Shown here: positions 1-10,764 of the stretch, in pieces
Layout: every line of letters begins with the position of its first letter
Numbering within the stretch: the stretch's first letter is position 1
Translations under genes and position numbers: made by a program
The notes under the pieces: model-generated
The model's database searches: none
What the model was told of the DNA's origin: nothing
What the model saw: the letters and a program-made list of their open reading frames with translations, nothing else
Source of the DNA: Drosophila pseudoobscura
Lineage: Eukaryota; Arthropoda; Insecta; Diptera; Drosophilidae
Direction of reading: 5' to 3'
Assembly (NCBI RefSeq): GCF_009870125.1
Contig: NC_046683.1
Coordinates: 57,675,869-57,739,868, forward strand
Length of the DNA: 64,000 nucleotides

Positions 1-1
1 C

Positions 2-3000
2 ATACCCTATGCCTTGATGAAGCTGCGCCCCTCAAGCTGGATGCAATTGATCACGAAACATAGGGCCTCCTGCTGCTTGGTCAAGAGCCGTGACTTGCAT
101 TGGGGCCTATTGGCCACTAAAGACCACAAGGACATATCGCTGTCTTCATTGCGCATGCTACTAGTGGCCGACGGAGCCAATCCCTGGTCGCTTTCGTCGT
201 GTGATCAGTTCTTGAACGTATTTCAAGCCAAAGGCTTACGCTCAGACGCCATATGCCCATGTGCAAGTAGTTCAGAAGTCTTTACCGTCTCGCTGCGTCG
301 TCCGGGTCGTGGGTCATGTGGGTTTAGTCAGTCAGCCACAGGACGCGGTGTGCTCTCCATGGCAGCTCTGTCGCACGGCGTAGTAAGAGTGGACAGTGAA
401 GATTCACTCACATCCCTAACACTGCAGGACTGCGGCCAAGTCATGCCGGCTGCGCAAATGGTGGTCGTGCGATCAGAGGGGGCCCCGGTCTTGTGCAAGA
501 CGGACCAAGTCGGAGAGATATGCGTTACAAGTGGTTCAACCAGCGCCAGCTACTTTGGGCTCGATGGAATGACAAATTCGACTTTTAAAGTTCAGCCCAT
601 ATTGGAGGACTTTGATCAAACGAAAGAGGGTTCTGGGACGGGTACTGGAACTGGCACTGGCACCGGCACTGGCACTGGATCTGTTGGCATCATTACGAAA
701 CCCATTGGCGATGAATACTACGTCAGGTCGGGGCTCTTGGGTTTCCTCGGCCCTGGAGGCTTGGTGTTCGTATGCGGTTCCCGGGATGGGCTCATGACGG
801 TTACAGGACGAAAACACAACGCGGATGACATCATAGCCACAGTATTAGCAGTGGAACCCATGCGTTTCATTTACCGGGGACGCATAGCAGTATTTAGCAT
901 TAAAGTACTTCGCGACGAGCGCGTCTGTGTTATTGCTGAACAGCGGCCCGACTGCTCGGAGGAAGAAAGCTTCCAGTGGATGTCGCGTGTCCTTCAGGCC
1001 GTCGACTCCATTCACCAGGTCGGGATATATTGCCTAGCACTGGTGCCGCCGAACCATTTGCCGAAGACTCCCCTCGGGGGCATACATTTGTGCGAGGCAA
1101 GGCGTCGATTTTTAGAAGGATCCCTTCACCCCGCCAACGTGCTGATGTGTCCACACACGTGCGTTACCAACTTGCCAAAGCCCAGGGAGTTGCATCAAGG
1201 TGAGTTGCCTGCTGAACTGAACTGAAAAGTGGTTTTAATTGTCTCAAATAATTGGCTTTGCTGGACTTTCTGTGCTTTCGTTATCTGATTAAAATACAAA
1301 TATTGCTTTCCTCTATTTTTAACCACCAACAACACTACAACAATGCTGCGATTGCTTCTATGACCAATACAACAATACACTCAAAACACACTGCAACAAA
1401 ACACAAAATAATAACAACACTGTATAAAATGAACAACAAAACACCGAAATGACAACATAACTAATGTTAATGTATTTGCTTTAATTAATAATTTACATAA
1501 TCGATCCTTGTACAAAATCAACAAACAAACTACTAACCATTCCCCAAACAAACAAAAAGGTGTGCAAACTACTGCAAAACTAAGCTCATCATCTGGCTGT
1601 GGTATTACAGACACGGGTGTAGGACCAGCCTCTGTGATGGTTGGCAACTTAGTGCAGGGTAATCGTTTGGCTGAAGCACACGGACGGGACGTCGGACTGT
1701 CCTCCGAAGATTGTGAGCGCAAGGTTAGTAGTCGCCACCACCACAGCAAATAGCTTTTATTTTCAACGAAACATTGGTCTATACGCAGCCTCAACTAATA
1801 ACAGGAGTACTCCGTTGGCGCGCCAATACATCGCCGGATCATATTATATTTACTCTGCTAAATTCGAAGGGTAAGTGCTCATTCGGAATGCACGCTGTGG
1901 TGTGTATAAGCGAATAATACTCTGCTCCCACACTGTACACTGTAGGTGCCATTGCCAAAACGCTGACATGCTCCGAGCTGCACAAACGGGCCGAGAAGAT
2001 AGCGGCCTTGCTGCAAGAACGTGGAAGAATCGAGCCCGGTGATCACGTTGGTAAACATTCACAGAAGAACATACTAATATGAAGTGATCCATATCATTTG
2101 TGGTTCTTCTCGTACTTTCAGCACTCATATTTCCCCCCGGACTCGATCTACTATGCGCATTCTATGGTTGTCTCTATCTGGGAGCAATACCTATAACCAT
2201 AAGACCACCCCATCCTCAAAACCTAAACACTACTCTGCCCACGGTGCGCATGATCGTTGATGTGTCAAAAAGCGGCATTGTGCTCTCTATACAACCGATT
2301 ATTAAGCTACTCAAGTCCCGAGAAGCTGCCACATCCATCGACCCAAAGACATGGCCGCCTATATTGGATATTGACGACAACCCAAAACGCAAATATGCCG
2401 GCATAGCCACAGTCTCCTTTGACTCTAGCGCTTATTTGGACTTCAGTGTATCAACCTGTGGACGTCTCAGCGGTGTCAATATAACGCATCGGTATGTAAA
2501 CAATTAGAATCTCCGTTTGATGAGTACATAAATAATTTGTATATTCTTTTATTCAACAGATCTCTCTCTAGTCTGTGTGCCAGTTTAAAATTGGCCTGTG
2601 AACTTTATCCGTCTCGTCATGTTGCGTTATGTTTGGATCCCTATTGTGGTCTTGGATTTGTAATGTGGACTCTTATTGGGGTGTACAGTGGTCACCACTC
2701 TATACTTATAGCCCCCTACGAGGTTGAAGCTAATCCCAGTTTGTGGCTGTCCACCCTCTCGCAGCACCGTGTTCGCGACACGTTCTGCTCATATGGTGTG
2801 ATAGAGCTTTGCACTAAAGCACTAAGCAATTCTATACCCTCTTTGAAGCAAAGAAATATAGACCTACGATGCGTGCGGACATGCGTTGTGGTAGCCGAGG
2901 AGCGCCCGAGAGTGCAGCTGACACAACAATTTTGCAAGCTGTTCCAGGCCCTTGGTCTGAACACCCGATGCGTCTCCACTTCCTTCGGGTGTCGTGTGAA

Positions 3001-4198
3001 TCCCGCCATTTGTGTGCAGGGGGCCAGTTCTGCAGAAAGTGCCCAGGTCTATGTGGATATGAGAGCGTTGCGCAACAACCGCGTGGCATTGGTTGAACGT
3101 GGTGCCCCGAATTCGTTGTGTGTCATTGAATCGGGCAAACTTCTACCAGGCGTAAAAGTTATAATAGCCAATCCCGATACCAAAGGACACTGTGGCGACT
3201 CACACTTGGGAGAAATTTGGGTAAGACTGTGGCTGATCTTTCGCTTGCGCTGGCGCTGGAGCTAACATGTCTCTTTTGCAGGTACAAGCGCCCCATAATG
3301 CAAATGGATACTTTACCATATACGGCGACGAAACCGACTACAATGATCACTTCAACGCCAAACTGGTGACTGGGGCTACAGCTGAGATATACGCACGTAC
3401 TGGGTATTTGGGTTTTTTGCGGCGCACAGAGTGTTCACAGGCAGCTTCGTTACTAGACGAGACCACACCAAGTGTGGCTAGTCGTGACAGTGATACCGAA
3501 TCCCTGAATTCCATAAGTCAACTGCAACTAAACTTCTCCAACGCCTCGTTGGGGGGCAACTCCGAGCATAGCATAGTAAGTGGTGCCGGCAACTCCAATG
3601 ACCAGGAGCTGCACGATGCAGTGTATGTGGTCGGCGCTGTTGATGAAGTGATCTCTTTACGGGGCATGAACTATCATCCAATTGATATTGAAAACTCAGT
3701 GATGCGGTGCCACAAAAAGATCGCTGAATGGTAAGAACAACCACATTTGCCAACTAAATTTGCATTTATTTCATGCGAAATCTATTCCGCAGTGCCGTCT
3801 TCACCTGGACCAATTTGCTGGTCGTCGTTGTGGAGCTCGATGGCAATGAATCGGAGGCGTTGGACCTGGTTCCCCTGGTCACAAATACAGTATTGGAAGA
3901 TCACCAACTAATAGTTGGCGTCGTGGTGGTTGTTGATCCAGGTTTGTACAAAAATAACAAAAACAAAAACAGAATACTCAGTCAGTATGGCTTCCCTCCG
4001 CCAGAGGGCGTGCACTGCACGAGTAAGAGCGAGATGGAGAGACAGAGTATAAGAGTAAAATTAACGAGTAATTTTTGTGGGTGTGTTTTTGCAGGAGTGG
4101 TGCCTATTAACAGCCGTGGTGAAAAGCAACGGATGCATTTACGGGATGGCTTTCTTGCCGATCAGCTGGATCCCATCTACGTCGCATATAACATGTAA
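2..4198 (+). CDS. Dip2: Disco-interacting protein 2 (Dip2), 3' part
   Basis: DIP2 proteins carry an N-terminal DMAP1-binding region and two AMP-binding (acyl-CoA synthetase-like) domains. In flies Dip2 was named as a partner of Disco; family members are linked to lipid metabolism and neuronal morphology. The window opens inside the first AMP-binding domain. Coding exons: 2-1199, 1611-1723, 1789-1870, 1946-2050, 2122-2491, 2560-3220, 3282-3730, 3793-3941, 4095-4198 (frame closes, 1076 codons plus stop). The protein aligns almost end to end with human DIP2A as I recall it, for example LLVADGANPWS, QWMSRVLQAVDSIHQVG, LAYLDFSVST-like and the C-terminus LRDGFLADQLDPIYVAYNM. Introns are 61-75 bp except 1200-1610 and 3942-4094. 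Odd points: a (GT)n dipeptide run (bases about 633-682) in domain 1 and a serine-rich insert near 3440-3600 that I do not find in the human protein. The N-terminus lies upstream of the window. Confidence 0.96.
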
Positions 4199-4563
4199 AT
4201 ACGCATTTAGTTAATGATGCAAATCACAATGCCACTGCGTAGCACAGAAACGTAAGCAAACCAATTTATTCTAACCTTATCCTTATCCTTATTTAACATC
4301 AACAACCATCGTAAATCAGTAACTAAATATGAAAAGGCTCATTTTGGACATGCTTTGGATAGCCCAAACAAATTACACATTTCCTTTAAGATTATTAGCA
4401 TACTTAAAGCATAGTTGGTAAAACTTTCTTACAATTAACTGGACTATTAAACTATATGATCATACACGTATGCAAATAACAGAAACAACAACCAGAACAA
4501 GAACAAAAACAAAAACAAAAATTTCATATTTATGTGTAAGACGAAATAAACAACAATTTATAT
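4199..4563 (+). other. Dip2 3' UTR with poly(A) signal
   Basis: AT-rich, non-coding sequence follows the Dip2 stop. A canonical AATAAA lies at 4545-4550. The GPCR gene on the other strand has its own AATAAA (plus-strand TTTATT at 4591-4596), so the two convergent transcripts end within about 50 bp of each other without overlapping coding sequence. Confidence 0.7.
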
Positions 4564-4647
4564 GCATATTATAAAATTATGGTAACTATGTTTATTTTTC
4601 TATTATTATTATACAAGAGGGCATACGGGGCACTAAAACTACAACTA

Positions 4648-6536
4648 CTATATATGATTCCCACTTTTATCGAGCTCCTGCAGCTCTGTACCTTCGATCT
4701 TATGAGAGCCGCGATCGTACCACCAGCGCAAAATGATTGTGCGACGTCTGCGGACCACAAGAAAAATGAGCAAAACCCACACTCCCTGCAGGCCATTCAC
4801 CATATCGCAGAGAACCAGGTACTTGGAGTTGGATCCCGAGTAAAATGTGATTATTTCCAGTAGCCAGCTTACTATCATAATGATGCCCAGTAGACAAACG
4901 CATTTCGCACTGAAAACAGGTTAAAAGAATACAGTAAGGATTGCTCAAGTCTCAAACAGATGCAAGGTCCGCTTACTCCTTTTTCACATCTTCGTATTTT
5001 TGCTGATCGAATATGGCATCAGTTGGTCCAGCATGGTCATTCTTCTCTGCCTTTGTATAGCCATTAATGCGTTGAAAGCCGAAGAACGATATTACGTTAA
5101 CCTGGAAGATGGTAGAAGCGTATATAATGGTAATCCCTCCATCAGCAGCTGTAGCTTACCAAAAAACTACAAATTAGAATTGTGGATACAGGAGGTATGA
5201 AGTAGCGCTGCGATTCTCGGATAGATTCCGTAAGGCCTTGCAGAAAGTACGATGGCATCCCCGGCAATCCCTTCTGCACCGTAAGCGTAACCAAAGTAGC
5301 TGGTCCCGTGAAGGCAATCAAACAATAGCACACGAAATTAATGGTGGCCCACGACTTGCTCAGTTGTATGCAGCAGGGCAGCTTGTACCACACGTTGAAG
5401 AGTACGTTGAAGCATACGCAGAAGTACCAAAAGAAATAGCTTAGTATGAAGAACTGTATAACGTAGCCAATGAATCCGGTGTACGGAATCCCGTAGATGT
5501 GCACAACAGAGTGCACAAAGTAGCCCGAGGCCAAGCACAGAGACATCAAACTCAGGCAGAGACCGTGCAAGTTCCGCAGCAAACGAAGGGTCAGATGCAA
5601 ATAGCTGACTAGGAGCAGGCAGGGCATGGATATTAGCATTAGGACCGCCACCATTACCACCTAAAAGAAGGAGTAAGAAAGGCAGCGTTAGTCGGGAACC
5701 AATTGGTCAAAAAAAGGGCAATTACTTTTGCAAATGCAATTTGTTCTTCGACTTGAGTGATGCACGTGAAGGCAAATAAATGTCCCGTCTTGTCAATATC
5801 CAGGCAGTAGTTTTCTTCGACGGTGTAGGATTCGTTGTCATGATCGATAATCAACAGCGATCCATCTTGCAGCACAAAGAAAACATCCTCTTCATCGTCA
5901 TATTGAAAGGAGCTGCTCTTGAAGTAAAGGCCATTGTAGTGCTTGAAAAAAACAACAAGTTGGAGATCGACTTACCTGTTACATGGGTTTCCAATATCAT
6001 AGTCAAGAATCGTTTCAATTTCCAGATCTTCAATGCAATTATCAAACAGAACTGCGCTTATTACAGTCGGTTCAAACTTTAGTATGCCATTGTCGCACAT
6101 CGAATCACTTTGATTTTCCCGATAGATGTCCAGGTTTTCCCCAAGCGGACAGCATTTTCGAAGGCGTGAAGAAGTCTTTGCTACTGGCTGTGCTCTGTTC
6201 TTCTCCCGTTGCGAACAGTCGGCTGGTAAGGCAGTATTAATGGGCCCCAAAGACGTCGATGTGCTCGATTCGGTTGAAGAACTTTTCTCGACAGAGGTAC
6301 TCAAAGAAAACGTTGGGTCCAAAGGCTCACTTGTCGTTACGTTGTCTATACCCTCAATATTACTAAAATAAGAGGACATGGAAGGTATGGTAAATATTTT
6401 ATATATTTTTAAAATTGTATTCTTACCTTAATTTGTTTGCACTGTACTGGTCGGTTGTTTGGGCCAATACTAATAAAGTGCTGGGGTATGTTGTTAAATA
6501 GACCATAACGATGGCTTGTAAAGAATAAAGCTTCAT
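4648..6536 (-). CDS. Methuselah-like class B GPCR
   Basis: A Methuselah-family G-protein-coupled receptor. I built six exons on the minus strand: 6427-6536, 5976-6362, 5726-5912, 5160-5660, 4977-5101, 4648-4909. The frame closes to give 523 aa, a normal Mth length, and all introns are 58-67 bp. The start ATG (6534-6536) opens a signal peptide (MKLYSLQAIVMVYLTTYPST...). A Cys-rich ectodomain follows (RLRKCCPLGENLD, a Ser-rich insert before it, ...GNPCN, YCLDIDKTG), then seven membrane segments: exon 4 carries TM1-4 and most of TM5, exon 5 the TM5-6 loop, exon 6 TM6-7 with the family hallmark NGLQGVWVLLIF. The cytoplasmic tail is short. Melanogaster has mthl9, mthl10 and mthl14 near the 3L tip; I cannot tell which is the ortholog. 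The gene converges on Dip2 and its promoter faces Atac3's, about 1.1 kb apart. Confidence 0.9.
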
Positions 6537-7011
6537 AGTTATATAGGATTCTTAGACATATCTGAAAATAATGATGATAGAAACGAAGGGTTTGTATTGA
6601 AAGAGTTTTGAAAGAGAGAGAGAGAGAAAGTACAGTTTTTTCTGCCTATAGCCCTGCACCCCAGTAATATGTAAACAAAACATGTTTAAATATTCACATG
6701 TGTGCACGTAGGTTAGTTGCGGCTAACAGGTATGTTATAAAATACGTACATATTTATCTTATCTGTTCGAAACCAAGGCACAAAAATTTGTCTCATTTAC
6801 AGTTATCTTTATCAAACACATGACGTCAGATTGATAATGTACATAATTGCGCTAGTAGAAACATTTTTTCAGAATTACTTTCTTGGAATATGTGCCAGCT
6901 AATAAAAGTACATTGTCAGTGAATGACAAACCCTTGAAAAATGTAATGATAAGCACCAGGACGAAGCAGTATTGGATAATGAAGGTGAATAATGATTTTG
7001 GGCGCACGTAT

Positions 7012-7064
7012 AACGGCTAACGCCTAACGCCTAACGCCTAACGCCTAACGCCCAACGGCTACCT
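7012..7064. repeat. 7-bp tandem repeat (TAACGCC)n
   Basis: About six copies of the heptamer TAACGCC in tandem, with edge copies decaying to TAACGGC and CAACGGC. A simple minisatellite in the divergent intergenic region; no function evident. Confidence 0.9.
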
Positions 7065-7463
7065 AGTACATATGTATGTACAATTTTTTTTTTAATTTTA
7101 CGTACATGTGGAAAAATGTAAGTTCACTGCGCTAAAATTAAATAAAACCGAATTCGACCGCTGAAGTTGCTTACTAGAATAATACTACACGAAATAAACA
7201 GCTCGTGTTCTGGCATTGTATCGGTGATAAGATATGACATTGTGTCGGTGAAATGTATCAATATATGCAGGGCTCCCACAAGAAAGAAAGCAACTCTGCA
7301 CAATTATGTATACGTTTTTGCTGTTTTTTTTTGCTGATTACAGCAATCTGTCTGTACTGTCTTGTTTTAAAACTAACAGCTGCATATTAAAAAAAAGAGA
7401 AAAAAAATGTGCCTGAGCGTGAAATTTAAAAATGTATATCAACTGCCACTATCGTTCAAGTTT

Positions 7464-7471
7464 TATCGATA
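7464..7471. promoter_or_regulatory. DRE (DREF site) of Atac3
   Basis: A perfect palindromic TATCGATA, the DREF-binding element typical of TATA-less housekeeping promoters in Drosophila. It sits about 210 bp upstream of the Atac3 ATG. Confidence 0.65.
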
Positions 7472-7680
7472 GCAACCCTGCTTATATAGCTGTACAACTA
7501 GGGCTGCAAGACCATCGTGCTGAAAAGTATATCGACAGATTCCACATCCCTGGTAAATTTAGTTGGAAAACATAAACATTTCTTTTTGTCGGGGCGATTG
7601 GCTTATTTTATCAGAAAATCAGCTTGCAGGTATGCTTACTAAGAGGTTCATCGTGCTGCTGAAAGTGTTTGCATGCTAAA

Positions 7681-10215
7681 ATGCAGAGCCAAGGCGGCCC
7701 CAGCAAGGTTGTCGCTACCCTCCGAGCGGATGGAAATGTGTATCCAATGGATCCCACTGAGCATTCCAACTTGCTTCACTACGAAATTGTAAGTAGCAAG
7801 AGTATCATATCGAGGCTAAATTAACGTTTTTCGGTTGTCTAGCGGACCGAAGGGGAACACCAACTAAAGAAGGGCAATGGGTCTGGAACATCAACTGTTG
7901 TTGACCTGGGAAAGCAACTGCTTCAATGCGCAAGGGACAGCGATGTGACTGGCGTCAAAACGACGCTTGCACATGGAGCCCCCTTTGCCTCCGACTGGCT
8001 GGGAATGTCCGCTCTGCACTTTGCTGCCATGAACAATCAACTGGAAATCTGTGAAATACTTCTACAGGGCGGGATCAATATGGACGCCAAAACAAAGGTG
8101 GACAGAACGCCTCTGCATTTAGCCTGCTACTACGGCCACGAGCGAGTAGTCAGATTATTGTTGGCGCTCAAGTGCAGCGTCAATTCTCGAGACATGGTAA
8201 GAAACGAGTTTTACCATGATTCAATAACGTGACTATGTCCCATCGCACAGCTTCGAATGACGCCGCTTCATTGGGCCGTGGAGAAGAAGCACAAAACCAT
8301 TGTGCGAATGTTACTAAAATGCCAGGCGGATGTGTCGCTAGTTTCGAAATTCGGCAAGACCCCAATTGCATTGGCCGTGTACACTGAACAGGCGGATGTG
8401 TTGGCGGAACTGGAGGCGGCGCGGCAGGCCCAGGCCAGTCGAAAGTTTAACGAGGAAACGGAGGTGAGTGCCAAACAGAGTTTTGTGTGTGTATGTGTGT
8501 GTGTGTGTACAGGATACTCTTAGTTTCCGTTAGTCCCTAGTTTTTACGCTTACTTATCAACTTATCCATATACGATTTCTCACTACCGACGAATGCGATA
8601 AACCGATTCCAGCGGCAGACACATAAAAGCAGAGTATGTACCTCAAATATTCCATATTTGGTTGCTACAAAATTGCTCCAAGCTCCGAAATGTCCCGTCC
8701 CATAATACCCCACACTTTGGACTGTAGAGAATTAACAAACACCCAATGAATGACAGTCAGAAGGCTAACTATTAATATTATGTATTATATTTGATTCGTA
8801 GAAGGAAACCAGTGAGGCGGTCAATTCAATAATGAACGAGTCCGGGGACACCAAAAGGAGTGAAGATACGGAAATGTCAGTCGAAGAAAGAATGGATGTC
8901 CTGGAAAACCTCCGCGGCCGTAAGTAAAACATTATTAATTAAATCAGAAAAAATGTAGCAACCAAGTTGTCCTTTTGCAGACACTAACGTGTTGGGCAAC
9001 TCGGCGTTGAACATGCTCAAGACCCACGGCATTGCAGACATGATGCAGGAGAACGACGACGACGCCTCCAAGGAAATGTTGAATACGGCACTGCAAAACG
9101 GTCGACAGCTCGTGCTCTCCGAAGGAGGCCGTATGCTGTTGCACGAAACAAAGTCGAGCATAAACATCAAGCAATATGTGAATGGAAGTGCCAGCAAAAA
9201 CTCAAATGTGGGTCTTCGTCTCACCCCCAATAACTCGCCCCCCCAGAAGATTCGGATGAATGTCATCAAGCAAAAGGAGCCAGCGTCGTCCAATCCGCCT
9301 GGGGTGTCCAAGAACAAGGTAGACAGACCCATGTGGTGGTTCCCTCTACGTAACACCATTACTGACGTTCTTTTTCTAAGCAGAACATACGCATAATCTC
9401 GTTGACTGATTTTAAGAAACTTTGCGGGACGGACAATCAGCCAAAGTCTTTACAGAAAATACCCGCATCATTGGCAAGGTAGGCCGGCATCCTCGGTAGT
9501 TGCCAGCAGCCTGTCTAATCGTGTTTATTTTTCATCTTCTATACATGGTCAAAGCTCTGGAATGGTACGTCAGCTCCCCGATGGCACCAAACTGGTGAAC
9601 ATGCGTCAGCTTCAGTCTCGTCAGGTTTGTGGTGGCGTTGTTTTGGCTTTCTATTGATAAGATTAGTTTGGTTTAATTTCTCCTAAGCGCCGCTATGCTT
9701 GAATGTACGAAAGTAAAACTCATCATGGTCATCATCTTGTCTACTTTTAGCTGAAACTTCCATCTGTTCAGAGAACCCTGGAACCCAGCATGCTGGATGA
9801 GCAGCAGCAGCTGCTGAACGACATTATTTCCCCATCGTCCCAGCAGGCCCCCGCGGTGAGTCCCGCTACGGCGAGCACGCTGAGGGGCCAAGTGGGCACC
9901 GTGCAGACAATACAGCTGCGTCCATCCCCAGCAAGTGGAGCTGCCCTCGGGACAACAAGCAACGGAGTTGCCAGCAAGGCTGTGGGCAACGTAGCAAAGC
10001 TCGGCGCAAAGGGCGCTAGTGTAATGCCGCTGCTGACTTCTTCTGAAATTTGTCGGCAACTGCACGATCTTCGACGGCAGAACGAGGAATTGCGCCGGCG
10101 GGTGGATTCCTTTCACCGAGAAAAGGAGCAAATGCTGAAGCGCATTGACCGCTTGGAGCAGCTTGTGTTCATTCGCGAATCGGAGGCAGAAATCGATTAT
10201 TTAGGCGACTTGTAG
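7681..10215 (+). CDS. Atac3: GABPB-like ankyrin-repeat protein, probable Atac3
   Basis: Ankyrin protein related to vertebrate GABP-beta, the partner of Ets factor GABP-alpha. Exons: 7681-7788, 7843-8196, 8251-8463, 8802-8919, 8981-9318, 9384-9478, 9555-9624, 9751-10215; the frame closes to 586 aa. Residues about 50-225 hold an N-cap (DLGKQLLQCARDSDV) and about four ankyrin repeats strikingly close to GABPB (NGAPF-like HGAPFASDWLG, TKVDRTPLHLACYYGH, DMLRMTPLHWAVEKKH). The middle is low complexity. The last 60 residues form a coiled coil (LHDLRRQNEELRRRV... KRIDRLEQLVF), matching the dimerising C-terminus of GABPB. I assign Atac3 (CG32343, a subunit of the fly ATAC acetyltransferase complex) from memory and because CG32344, the DDX54 gene, carries the next CG number and lies next door here. 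The GABPB relationship is solid; the symbol is less so. Confidence 0.88.
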
Positions 10216-10706
10216 TTAGGACCTAGGATAAACTTCTATGTAAATAGCGGATAGCACTAGTGCATACCACCGGAGGGAACTTTTTATTTAATATGTCACT
10301 ATATTGACTGCTGGCGCACGTATCGTCGTACAGTTTTCTAATGAAGGAGCTCAACAGTTAAGTTTTAAGTTTTAAGAATAGTTTATCAAGCTAATCAGCT
10401 AAGTGTAAGTTCAGTTGCTAAACACAAATTGTTTGAGCGGTTTCATAACATTTTCTAACAGATTTGTATTAATATGAAACATTTTTGTTTTACTGCTGGC
10501 TGTGGCTGGGTATTGAGGGCAGTTTGAGGTCGTGGCGGAGGACACACGACACCCGAGACATTCCTCTGGTGTTCAGGGGAACGAATGTCGACAACGCCTG
10601 CAAGATCATAAAGAAGTCTGCACTGCATTTAGTCGAATTATTTAAATGTGTACCCGAAAATTAAATCTAGCATCGACAAATATCGAGTGTAGTACGACAT
10701 TCGTGA

Positions 10707-10738
10707 ATCGATATAGTATCGATATAGCTGTATCGATA
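10707..10738. promoter_or_regulatory. Cluster of DRE sites at the Ddx54 promoter
   Basis: Two perfect TATCGATA elements (10717-10724 and 10731-10738) and a one-mismatch copy (AATCGATA, 10706-10713) lie 27-60 bp upstream of the Ddx54 ATG at 10765. DREF/BEAF-type clusters of this kind mark housekeeping promoters in flies. Confidence 0.75.
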
Positions 10739-10764
10739 ACCCATCCGTTGCACGTGTAGGCAAA

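Larger units (their letters stand above)
6537..7680. other. Intergenic region between the GPCR and Atac3
   Basis: AT-rich DNA between two divergent genes. It holds a GA run at 6612-6628, a short TAACGCC tandem array at about 7012-7064, and a DRE (TATCGATA) at 7464-7471 about 210 bp before the Atac3 start codon. No coding potential seen. Confidence 0.6.

Noticed and set aside
1724-1746. A 23-bp intron in Dip2 suggested by the nearest GT and AG
   Set aside because: Too short to splice. The acceptor at 1786-1788 gives a 65-bp intron and a protein that matches human DIP2 in length.
5944-5975. A short intron (about 34 bp) in the GPCR gene
   Set aside because: Too short and out of frame. The acceptor ending at 5913 gives a 63-bp intron and restores the conserved ectodomain.
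7012-7064. Telomere-like or centromeric repeat
   Set aside because: Only six copies of TAACGCC. Drosophila telomeres use retroelements, not short arrays of this kind.
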